From Planctomycetota bacterium (GTDB taxonomy: Bacteria; Planctomycetota; UBA1135; GCA-002686595): a stretch of DNA of 5,676 bases. Below the pieces are notes generated by a model, which worked only from the letters and a program-made list of their open reading frames with translations, searched no databases and had not been told where the DNA came from. Positions 1 through 5,543 of this stretch are shown here, in pieces (the first letter of the stretch is position 1; each line of letters begins with the position of its first letter). The position numbers and the translations under genes were made by a program. The stretch lies in assembly GCA_029212955.1 (NCBI GenBank), contig JARGOW010000067.1:1-5676 (forward strand). Reading direction: 5' to 3'.

Positions 1-14
1 CAGGGACTCAAACA

Positions 15-30
15 GGGGCGTGCATGCCCG
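15..30 (-). terminator. weak candidate terminator hairpin after pcnB
   Basis: Directly after the pcnB stop, read on the minus strand, an almost palindromic element (plus-strand arms 16-20 and 25-29, loop TGCA) can form a five-pair hairpin with one G-T wobble. It is followed by CTGTTTG. The stem is short and the T-tract interrupted, so this is at best a weak intrinsic terminator and may be chance in GC-rich DNA. Confidence 0.25.
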
Positions 31-32
31 AT

Positions 33-1385
33 TCACTCGCTGGGGCGGCGTTTCTTCGGCTTGGAGCGCCTGCGGCGGCGCCTCCGGGATCCCTTGCGGA
101 GCCGCCGTTGTTCGTCCTCGACCTCCTCGAGTGGGGCCGCGATAGCCCTCCGGTGGCGCGCCACCCAACTCTCGTAAATGTCGCGCCCCTTGCCCCGCGC
201 TTGGGCGGCCAAGCCGAACAAATCCAAGGCCTCGTCAAAATCCTCGTTGCGGGCGAAGAGTAGGGGACTGAAGCGGTGGTCGTTGGCCTCTTCATCCACC
301 GCGGTGCCCATGTGGAAACCGGGCTGCATGGCGATCAGGCGATTGGCGCGGGTGAATTCCTTGCGAGAGAGGCGCGCACGCTGGGCGAGGGGCTCAATCA
401 TTTCCCAGGCCACACCGCGCCAGGTCGAATCCACGGAAGTGCCCATGTGGGCCTTGGTTTCATCCACCTCCGCCGTGACCAAAGGCATGTACAGAACGGC
501 CATGCACAGGGCCATGGAAGGCTCGTATCCCTGGGTCACGCGGCTGTCCAGGGCCTCCAACAGGGAGAAGAACCCACGGGCCTCGCGCGAGTGATCGCCG
601 GTGCGCGGACGGTACTCGCCCAGGAAGTCGGCGTGGTCAGGCAGCAAGGCTTCCAGGGCTCCGCAGGCCCAAAGCATGCGGAATGCGCCCTGGCCCGTGC
701 CCGCCCGCAGCAGTCGAAGGATTTCCTCAAGAACCCGCGGCGGGGCCGAACGGCACAGATCCGGGGCCACGTCACACATGGCCTCCCAGGTTTCCTCCTC
801 GATCTCAAAGTCCAAGCGGGTGGCAAACTTCACCGCGCGCATGATGCGCACGGGATCCTCGGACAAGCGCTTGAATGGATCCCCGATCGTTCGCAGCAGA
901 CGGTCCCGCAAATCATCGAGCCCATCCACGTAGTCGATGACCTCCATGGTGGAAGGGTTCAAAAAGAGACCGTTGACCGTGAAATCCCGGCGGCGTGAGT
1001 CCTCCTCCGCCGTGCCAAACTCATTGTCCTCCCGAATGAGCAAATCGTCGTCCTTGCCCCGCGGCGGGGGTTCCCGTCGGAAGGTGGCCGTTTCGCAGAT
1101 GCGATCCCCATAGTAGATGTGAACCAGGCGGAACCGGCGGCCGATGATGCGCCCGTTGCGAAACAGGCGCCGAATGGCGGACGGGCTGGCGCTGGTGGCC
1201 ACGTCAAAGTCCTTGGGTTCGCGCCCAATCAGCAAATCCCGCACGCATCCGCCCACAAAGTAGGCTTCGTGGCCATGGCGCTGAAGCCGCTTCACCACCC
1301 GGCGGGCATCGGGATCGAGGGCCCGGGGATCGATGGCATCCGCTTGAAATCGGGAGCCGCGCTGTCGCTTCTTTTGGGGGGTCAT
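33..1385 (-). CDS. pcnB: poly(A) polymerase I, PcnB family
   Basis: This is a class II nucleotidyltransferase expected to add poly(A) tails to RNA 3' ends in the cytoplasm, marking them for decay. Counting from the ATG at 1385 (450 aa; E. coli PcnB is about 465), the head domain has GGCVRD at 45-50 and the catalytic DFD carboxylates D59/D61. IIGRRFRLVHI at 80-90 matches the signature that separates bacterial poly(A) polymerases from CCA-adding enzymes. RRDFTVN follows at 132-138 and EDPVRIMRAVKFATRLDF at 176-193. The neck and body look complete. The last 22 residues are almost all Arg/Lys, as in the basic RNA-binding tail of E. coli PcnB. An in-frame GTG at 1424 would add 13 residues; neither start has a visible Shine-Dalgarno site, and I prefer the ATG because homology and basic charge begin there. 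The gene diverges from tRNA-Trp. Family is secure; poly(A) rather than CCA activity is inferred from the signature and tail. Confidence 0.92.
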   Translation of the reverse strand: MTPQKKRQRGSRFQADAIDPRALDPDARRVVKRLQRHGHEAYFVGGCVRDLLIGREPKDFDVATSASPSAIRRLFRNGRIIGRRFRLVHIYYGDRICETATFRREPPPRGKDDDLLIREDNEFGTAEEDSRRRDFTVNGLFLNPSTMEVIDYVDGLDDLRDRLLRTIGDPFKRLSEDPVRIMRAVKFATRLDFEIEEETWEAMCDVAPDLCRSAPPRVLEEILRLLRAGTGQGAFRMLWACGALEALLPDHADFLGEYRPRTGDHSREARGFFSLLEALDSRVTQGYEPSMALCMAVLYMPLVTAEVDETKAHMGTSVDSTWRGVAWEMIEPLAQRARLSRKEFTRANRLIAMQPGFHMGTAVDEEANDHRFSPLLFARNEDFDEALDLFGLAAQARGKGRDIYESWVARHRRAIAAPLEEVEDEQRRLRKGSRRRRRRRSKPKKRRPSE

Positions 1386-1545
1386 GGGGAGGGGCTGGGG
1401 CCAGAAACCGAGGTCCGGTCCCACCGGATCCCGGCAGGGCCCAATGGGGCCTCCGGCGCCACCACTCTACCCCCCAGGCGACCTCTTGGGGAGCACCGCC
1501 CCGCTGTGACACACCGAGAACTTCCAAACCTTGTGATTTGCCTGC

Positions 1546-1574
1546 TTGCCCAGGGTGCACCCGGTCGATACAGT
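1546..1574 (+). promoter_or_regulatory. candidate promoter of tRNA-Trp
   Basis: TTGCCC at 1546-1551 and TACAGT at 1569-1574 are separated by 17 bases; each matches four of six positions of the sigma70 consensus. The predicted start near 1581 would leave a leader of about seven bases before the mature tRNA at 1588. This is the best pair found in the gap between pcnB and the tRNA, but both hexamers are imperfect. Confidence 0.4.
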
Positions 1575-1587
1575 CCGCGTCCCAAAT

Positions 1588-1664
1588 AGGGCTGTAGCTC
1601 CAATGGTTAGAGCGACTGATTCCAAATCAGTAGGATCGGGGTTCGAGTCCCTGCAGCCCTGCCA
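1588..1664 (+). tRNA. trpT: tRNA-Trp (anticodon CCA), CCA end encoded
   Basis: A complete cloverleaf can be drawn. The acceptor stem AGGGCTG (1588-1594) pairs with CAGCCCT (1654-1660), followed by discriminator G1661 and an encoded CCA at 1662-1664. The D stem is GCTC (1597-1600) with GAGC (1610-1613). The anticodon stem is ACTGA/TCAGT around the loop TTCCAAA (1620-1626), which puts anticodon CCA at 1622-1624. The T arm is CGGGG, loop TTCGAGT, CCCTG (1637-1653), with one G-T wobble. The tRNA reads UGG. G at the discriminator position is the usual identity element of bacterial tRNA-Trp. No clear terminator lies between it and rsmG 95 bases downstream, so the two may be cotranscribed. Confidence 0.96.
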
Positions 1665-1759
1665 CCCTCAAAACGCCCCAGGGCGAGCGGTGGCCCGGGC
1701 CCTTCCCACCCACGCGCGGCCCCTAAAAAGGCGCCCCGAAGGCCCCCTGAAATATTTCG

Positions 1760-2710
1760 ATGCTCCCGACCGGCCAAGAAAAGAACGAAGAAGATCCCGA
1801 CGAGACCCCCATGGGCCGCGAGGAAGAAACCTTCGAAGAGGCCATCGACCCGGCCGATTTGGCCGACCTGGGCTTCGATGACGAGGAAGGCGAGGACGAC
1901 GACGAAGAAGAGGAGGAGGAGGGCGACGATTCCGACGGGGAAACATCCCCTGAGGACAGCAAGGCGGCCCCCAAGGCCAAGAAGTCGGCCAAGAAGCTCG
2001 AGGACGACGAGGACGAGGAACCGGAGTTCCCGGACACCCCCGTACCCTCCAAAAAGGTCATGCTCAACGCTATGGAGTGGGCCTTCTCTGGCGAGGACAA
2101 CGTGCCGGAGGGGCTGCTCGAGAAGTATGCCGATCACGCGCGCTTCATGCTGAAGACCAACCGTGAGATGAACCTCACGTCGATCCTGGACCCCAAGGAA
2201 ATAGCCGCCAAGCATTACTTGGACTCCTGGCGCCTGACCAAACTACTGCCCCTGATGGCCAAAACCGTACTCGATCTCGGTTCGGGCGGTGGCCTTCCGG
2301 GCATCCCGCTCGCCATCGCAGAACCCGAGCTGTCCATGGTGCTGTGCGAAGCGCGTTTGCAAAAGGCACGCTACTTGGAAAAAGCCGTCAAAGAAATCGG
2401 CCTGACCAACGCCCGCGTGGTAGCCCAGCGCGCCGAGGAATGGCTTGTGGACGAAAAGGTCAACATGGTCATCATTCGCGAGGTTTCGTCCGTGCGCGAG
2501 AACATCCGGACCCTCCGCAAGGTGCGCCACTCCATGCGTGACGTGGTCATGCTCAAGGGCAACTCCTGGTCCCGCGAACTACGCGCCGCCGAACGCGAAG
2601 CCGAACGCCTGGGCTTCCGCCTGGACACGGTCTGGGAACACGACCTACCCGGCGAAATGGGCCACCGCGTGGTCCTGGTTTACCGCGCCCCCGGCGGCAT
2701 GGGCCGTTAG
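1760..2710 (+). CDS. rsmG: RsmG, 16S rRNA m7G527 methyltransferase, with acidic N-terminal extension
   Basis: RsmG (GidB) transfers a methyl group from SAM to N7 of G527 in 16S rRNA of the 30S subunit. The catalytic part spans about residues 105-316. It has NLT at 138-140, HYLDSW at 152-157, and the SAM-binding loop LDLGSGGGLPGIPLAI at 171-186. CEARLQKARYLE follows at 196-207, IREV at 239-242 takes the place of the usual RAV-type motif, and VVMLKG sits at 262-267. Typical RsmG proteins have roughly 205-240 residues; this one has 316. The first 100 residues contain 43 Asp/Glu, a nearly unbroken acidic run at about 40-58, a short Lys/Ala patch at 68-79, then another acidic block at 81-89. This part looks disordered. 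Neither the ATG at 1760 nor the one at 1811 has a Shine-Dalgarno site. The in-frame ATG at 2060 (residue 101) follows AAAAAGG and would give a normal 216-residue enzyme, so the true start is open. Confidence 0.93.
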   Translation: MLPTGQEKNEEDPDETPMGREEETFEEAIDPADLADLGFDDEEGEDDDEEEEEEGDDSDGETSPEDSKAAPKAKKSAKKLEDDEDEEPEFPDTPVPSKKVMLNAMEWAFSGEDNVPEGLLEKYADHARFMLKTNREMNLTSILDPKEIAAKHYLDSWRLTKLLPLMAKTVLDLGSGGGLPGIPLAIAEPELSMVLCEARLQKARYLEKAVKEIGLTNARVVAQRAEEWLVDEKVNMVIIREVSSVRENIRTLRKVRHSMRDVVMLKGNSWSRELRAAEREAERLGFRLDTVWEHDLPGEMGHRVVLVYRAPGGMGR

Positions 2711-2747
2711 AAGTCTGACCAGCCCCTCCCGTCACTGATGGCCCATG
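2698..2747 (+). repeat. inverted repeat spanning the rsmG stop codon
   Basis: CATGGGCC at 2698-2705 is perfectly complementary to GGCCCATG at 2740-2747. The stem can extend inward by three pairs, two of them G-T wobbles. The loop of about 28 bases contains the end of the rsmG TAG stop. No T-tract follows, so it is not a standard intrinsic terminator. It could protect the 3' end of the rsmG mRNA or be incidental. Confidence 0.35.
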
Positions 2748-2885
2748 GAACGGGCCCGGAAGTGGGCGAGCCCTGGCGATGAATCGGGGTGCCCCTCCGG
2801 CCCATGACTCCCGCCAAAGCCAGTCTCGGTGCGGTCTAGCGCACGCTGCCTCGAAAAAGAAAAGCCCCCTGTAGGCGTTTGACGC

Positions 2886-2914
2886 TTGACGGCCCCACGC
2901 TGGACCGGTAAATT
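2886..2914 (+). promoter_or_regulatory. sigma70-type promoter of tRNA-Leu
   Basis: TTGACG at 2886-2891 (five of six consensus positions) and TAAATT at 2909-2914 (four of six) are separated by exactly 17 bases. The predicted start near 2921 lies about 11 bases before the mature tRNA at 2932. A second TTGACG at 2879-2884 is seven bases upstream and too far from the -10 to act with it. This is the most convincing promoter in the window. Confidence 0.6.
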
Positions 2915-2931
2915 CCCGCCCTTCGACACCA

Positions 2932-3018
2932 GCCCGGGTGGCGGAATTGGTAGACGCGCATGGTTCAGGTCCATGTGTCCGCAAGGACATGGGGGTTCAA
3001 CTCCCCCCCCGGGCACCA
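2932..3018 (+). tRNA. tRNA-Leu (anticodon CAG), CCA end encoded
   Basis: This is an 87-base class II tRNA with a long variable arm. The acceptor stem GCCCGGG (2932-2938) pairs with CCCGGGC (3008-3014), followed by discriminator A3015 and encoded CCA at 3016-3018. The anticodon stem CATGG/CCATG encloses the loop TTCAGGT (2964-2970), which gives anticodon CAG at 2966-2968, reading CUG. The variable arm is TGTCC, loop GCAA, GGACA (2976-2989). The T arm is GGGGG, loop TTCAACT, CCCCC (2991-3007). The long variable arm and the A discriminator agree with a leucine tRNA. It has its own promoter and a terminator directly downstream, so it is probably a single-gene transcript. Confidence 0.96.
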
Positions 3019-3028
3019 CACAACAGAA

Positions 3029-3072
3029 AGGTCCGGCGACGCTTGGTTTGGTCCAGGTCGCTGGACCTTTTT
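3029..3072 (+). terminator. intrinsic terminator of tRNA-Leu, with two alternative hairpins
   Basis: AGGTCCGGCGAC (3029-3040) pairs with GTCGCTGGACCT (3057-3068) over 12 pairs, one a G-T wobble, with a 16-base loop, followed by a run of T through 3072. A second, exclusive hairpin uses the same right arm: GGTCCAG (3050-3056) with CTGGACC (3061-3067) around the tetraloop GTCG, followed by the same T run. Either form fits a Rho-independent terminator separating the tRNA from smpB. Confidence 0.75.
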
Positions 3073-3101
3073 GTGCCTGAACGGAAAGTTCCCGTTTCGG
3101 C

Positions 3102-3110
3102 TGTTAGAAT
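3102..3110 (+). promoter_or_regulatory. extended -10 element of smpB
   Basis: TGTTAGAAT matches the extended -10 pattern TGnTATAAT at all but one position. No good -35 hexamer stands 16-18 bases upstream, which is common with extended -10 promoters. Transcription would start near 3116-3118, only two to four bases before the smpB ATG at 3120, so the mRNA would be leaderless or nearly so. The strong terminator just upstream makes a separate smpB promoter necessary. Confidence 0.5.
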
Positions 3111-3119
3111 CCCAGAGCT

Positions 3120-3614
3120 ATGGCGCGCCACAAGAAGAAAGCAAAACCCACGGGGCCCCAGGAGCACCGCAGCATTGCGAAGAACCGCAAGGCGCGCCAC
3201 GACTTCGAGATCATCGAGGAGATGGAGGTGGGCATCTCCCTGCTGGGTACCGAGGTCAAGAGCTTGCGCGATGGCGTCTGCTCGCTGCAGGAGGCCTTCA
3301 TCCGCCTGCAGGATGGGGAGCTGACCCTGATGCGTGCTCACATCCCCGAATACGCCTTCGGCAACAAGCAGAACCACGAGGTGCTGCGCCCGCGCAAATT
3401 GCTGGCCCACCGCAAGGAGATCACCAAGTGGGAGAAGGCCTACAAGGAGCAGGGCACCACGATCATCCCCTTGGAGATCTACTTCTTCAAAAGCAAGGTC
3501 AAGCTGCACATCGCTCTGGTGCGCGGCAAAAAGCAGCACGACAAGCGCGCGGACCTCAAATCCGCCCAGGACAAACGCGCCATCGACCGGGCCTTCGCCC
3601 GCAAGGACCGCTAG
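3120..3614 (+). CDS. smpB: SmpB, tmRNA-binding protein of trans-translation
   Basis: SmpB binds the tRNA-like part of tmRNA, brings it to ribosomes stalled on broken mRNA, and stands in for the missing codon-anticodon helix in the decoding centre. The 164-residue product is full length (E. coli has 160). NRKARHDF at 22-29 begins the OB-type barrel. GTEVKSLRDG at 43-52 and RKLLAHRKEI at 92-101 are typical family segments. GKKQHDKR at 136-143 is the near-invariant block leading into the basic C-terminal tail (144-164), which becomes helical in the mRNA channel. The ATG at 3120 is the only sensible start: the N-terminus MARHKKK is short and basic, as in the family. It has no Shine-Dalgarno site and lies almost at the predicted transcription start. 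Its RNA partner ssrA is encoded about 1.6 kb away on the other strand. Confidence 0.97.
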   Translation: MARHKKKAKPTGPQEHRSIAKNRKARHDFEIIEEMEVGISLLGTEVKSLRDGVCSLQEAFIRLQDGELTLMRAHIPEYAFGNKQNHEVLRPRKLLAHRKEITKWEKAYKEQGTTIIPLEIYFFKSKVKLHIALVRGKKQHDKRADLKSAQDKRAIDRAFARKDR

Positions 3615-3618
3615 GGGA

Positions 3619-3647
3619 GTGACCCGGGCGCGCGGCCCGTCTATTCT
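3619..3647 (+). promoter_or_regulatory. candidate promoter of the anchored-protein gene
   Basis: GTGACC at 3619-3624 and TATTCT at 3642-3647 each match four of six sigma70 consensus positions and are 17 bases apart, in the 41-base gap after smpB. The predicted start near 3654 is about two bases before the ATG at 3656, again giving an almost leaderless mRNA. Readthrough from smpB is an alternative, because no terminator is visible between the genes. Confidence 0.35.
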
Positions 3648-3655
3648 GATTTGTC

Positions 3656-5122
3656 ATGACTCGCAGGATGGAACCGGCCCAAACATCGAAATCGAACCGC
3701 TGGCTTGCGATGGGGTTCTTGGCCTTGATCGGTATTGGGGCGTTGCTATGGAGTCAGGTGGGATCGGAAGGCGAGGGAATGCAAGCGACCCGCGATGGGC
3801 AGGGGAGCGAAGCCTCACCCGATTCGGACCCTGAAGGATTGATCCCGCCCGGCGAAGAATCCCGCAAGGTCCATACCACGGCTACAGAATCCACCACGGA
3901 CCCTGAGAGCCCGAAGCCCGAGAAAGAAGATCCAAACGACGGATGGGGCCACGTGGCCGGCAGCGCTTCGGTCAACGGCCTGCCCCTGGAAGTCGGCAAG
4001 CTGCACTGGAATGACCCGACCAGTGGCGAGCAGGGGTACTCACCGATCGAAGCGGGCGTGTTTGAATTCGATGCTCCTGTGGGGGGCATCAAGGTCACTG
4101 CTTGGGTCATATCCCACAATGGATTTTCCGTGCCGAACCATGAAACCAACGGCAAAGACAACCTCACCCAAGTGGTCGAGCTCAACATTCTCGACGCCAA
4201 GCCCAATCCACTTGCCATCGCATGGCTCTACGAGGAAGTCCATGTGGAAGGCGATGCCCTCACCGTCCCCTCACTCACCCCCCTGTCAGAAACACAGCTG
4301 TACATCTCTGGCGTAAAACCGGTGTGCACGGTCGCGGTCACCACCGACGCAGCCGGGCATTTTGTAGCCACAGTACCCGACTCTTCTGGCCTTTCAGTGA
4401 GTTGCTTCCTCGGGGGCACCACGACCACCACCCCCGTGGTCAAGGGATGGACAGAGCTGCGAATTCCCGATGCGCACACGATTCAAGTCCTCGTGCGCGA
4501 CGGCCGAAACGGACAACCCATCTCGGGTTACGACTTCTTTTTCCGGACGACCCAACCGAAGGGAGCACAACCTGGTGAGTGGAAACGCTACCGCTCGGGG
4601 GGTAGATCCACTGGTCCCCCGGGAAAGCGATCGAGCGTGGAGCGAAGCCATTCGCTGTCCCTGCCAATGGGCAAAATCGACCTGCTCATTTACGCGCCTC
4701 GCCAAGGCTTGGCACCCTACCACCAAACAGGATTGCATGTCGGCCCCCAAGCGCCGCGCATTGACGTCACCTTGCAACCGGGCGGCACCCTGGCCCTCAC
4801 CTGCGACAACCCGCCACCCACGGGCCTGGTCAATCCGGGCTACGACCCCGACCCGATCATGGTGGTGGACGAGTACATGTACCACTGGAACGAACCCGAC
4901 GTGCAAGCGTTCGGCGGGCACGTGGACCGGGAAGGCGCCATCCCGCGCAATCTACTGTTCACCCGACGCTTGAGTTTCAATCTGCAAGGCGAAGCCCTTG
5001 TGAAGGGCCTGCCCGCAGGCACCTACCGCGTCTTGCATTGGCGCGAAGGCGTAAACTGGCGCAGCGAGCCGCTCGAGGTCTTGGCTGGGGTCACAACCCA
5101 GGTGCACCTGACCCCCGAATGA
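3656..5122 (+). CDS. membrane-anchored beta-rich protein of unknown function, carboxypeptidase-regulatory-like
   Basis: I do not recognise a named family. The 488-residue product begins with a positively charged stretch (R3, R4, K12, R15) and one hydrophobic segment at about 16-33, with no lipobox cysteine, so it is probably a signal anchor leaving the rest outside the cytoplasm. Residues 35-95 form a Ser/Thr/Glu/Pro-rich, probably disordered linker. The remainder is beta-rich. About 98-150 and 195-255 have the G-x-V-x-NG-x-P ... DxxGxF pattern of carboxypeptidase regulatory-like sandwiches. About 275-380 begins with TIQVLVRDGRNGQPI and ends with LQPGGTLAL. The C-terminus has LPAGTYRVLHW at 452-462, then a closing strand. 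Cysteines C224 and C250 could form a disulfide. No catalytic motif is visible. The ATG at 3656 has no Shine-Dalgarno site; ATG 3668 is a possible alternative. A role in surface structure or binding is only a guess. It converges with ssrA. Confidence 0.85.
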   Translation: MTRRMEPAQTSKSNRWLAMGFLALIGIGALLWSQVGSEGEGMQATRDGQGSEASPDSDPEGLIPPGEESRKVHTTATESTTDPESPKPEKEDPNDGWGHVAGSASVNGLPLEVGKLHWNDPTSGEQGYSPIEAGVFEFDAPVGGIKVTAWVISHNGFSVPNHETNGKDNLTQVVELNILDAKPNPLAIAWLYEEVHVEGDALTVPSLTPLSETQLYISGVKPVCTVAVTTDAAGHFVATVPDSSGLSVSCFLGGTTTTTPVVKGWTELRIPDAHTIQVLVRDGRNGQPISGYDFFFRTTQPKGAQPGEWKRYRSGGRSTGPPGKRSSVERSHSLSLPMGKIDLLIYAPRQGLAPYHQTGLHVGPQAPRIDVTLQPGGTLALTCDNPPPTGLVNPGYDPDPIMVVDEYMYHWNEPDVQAFGGHVDREGAIPRNLLFTRRLSFNLQGEALVKGLPAGTYRVLHWREGVNWRSEPLEVLAGVTTQVHLTPE

Positions 5123-5127
5123 CCCAC

Positions 5128-5173
5128 ACAAAGAAACAGCCCGCGTACCGCCAGAAGGCGAAACGCAGGCTGT
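5128..5173 (-). terminator. intrinsic terminator of ssrA
   Basis: Read on the minus strand, ACAGCCTGCGT (5173-5163) pairs with ACGCGGGCTGT (5146-5136) over 11 pairs with one G-T wobble. An inner four-pair stem, CGCC/GGCG, is capped by a four-base loop. TTCTTTG follows. The hairpin begins 10 bases past the mature tmRNA 3' end and lies wholly in the gap to the converging gene. The plus-strand side has no T-tract, so it probably terminates only ssrA. Confidence 0.75.
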
Positions 5174-5182
5174 TCGTATAAG

Positions 5183-5543
5183 TGGTGGAGGCGGCGGGAG
5201 TCGAACCCGCGTCCCGGAGTCGTCGAGAGCTGGCTTCTACGTGCGTAGTTTCCCTTTGAATCTCGTCGTAGGCATGCCAGGAAACAGGGCGGACCACAGA
5301 CCAGCCACAGTAAAGTCTCGCCGGGCGGCCCTGGGGCACAACGTTCCGACCAGTCCGCTGTTTGCGTCTTCCCCGCGCCGCGGACAATCGCGGGGGAGAC
5401 GGCGGCTTAAACTAAATTAAGCTGCGAGTGCATAGTTATCGGCAACTAAAAAGCCTTCTCGAGGTTGTTAACGGGGTGGACTCAAGAAATCCCCGGCACG
5501 CCACCTGAAGTCGTTCAAAACCGGTCGAAACCAGTGCGCCCCC
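5183..5543 (-). ncRNA. ssrA: tmRNA (ssrA), one-piece
   Basis: tmRNA acts as alanyl-tRNA and mRNA in turn, releasing stalled ribosomes and tagging the nascent protein. The 5' end GGGGGCG (5543-5537) pairs with CGCCTCC (5193-5187) with one G-U wobble; discriminator A5186 and an encoded CCA (5185-5183) follow. The 5' TGGTTTCGACCGG and the T arm GCGGG-TTCGACT-CCCGC are typical. Pseudoknot 1 is clear: GGGG 5494-5491 with CCCC 5476-5473, interlocked with CTTGAG 5486-5481 and CTCGAG 5463-5458. A second uses CCCCGC 5395-5390 with GCGGGG 5376-5371, interlocked with GTCCGC 5385-5380 and GCGGAC 5358-5353. CAGGGC/GCCCTG further along may belong to a later pseudoknot. At 361 nt it is a normal single-molecule tmRNA, not the permuted two-piece type. 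Its protein partner SmpB is in the same window. Confidence 0.96.
5417..5443 (-). CDS. tmRNA proteolysis-tag reading frame, ADNYALAA
   Basis: The tag frame begins after TTTTTAGTT, which matches the UAGUN context directly before the resume codon in other tmRNAs. GCC (5443-5441) is the probable resume codon, followed by GAT AAC TAT GCA CTC GCA GCT and a TAA at 5419-5417. The peptide is ADNYALAA, which ends in the YALAA/LAA degron recognised by ClpXP-type proteases. It is two residues shorter than E. coli ANDENYALAA. The resume position is inferred from context, not measured. Confidence 0.85.
   Translation of the reverse strand, partial: ADNYALAA

Noticed and set aside
276..998. 240-residue open frame on the plus strand opposite pcnB
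   Set aside because: It lies wholly antisense to a well-conserved pcnB, shows no recognisable domain, and long antisense frames are expected at this GC content.
1897..1935. Acidic codon run as a possible DNA microsatellite in rsmG
   Set aside because: Synonymous codons are mixed irregularly (GAA/GAG, GAC/GAT), so there is no exact repeat unit; it reads as protein-level low complexity.
1607..2215. 202-residue minus-strand frame, rich in Leu/Val/Phe, resembling a membrane protein
   Set aside because: It is the reverse complement of the Asp/Glu-rich rsmG start and overlaps tRNA-Trp; GAA/GAG/GAC codons read backwards give hydrophobic residues, so the membrane-like look is an artefact.
2553..3019. 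Minus-strand frames of 95 and 145 residues over the rsmG end and tRNA-Leu
   Set aside because: They run antisense through a tRNA and a conserved gene and have no recognisable motif.
5091..5387. 98-residue minus-strand frame near the end of the window
   Set aside because: It lies across the tmRNA 3' half and the ssrA terminator; the structured RNA explains the sequence.
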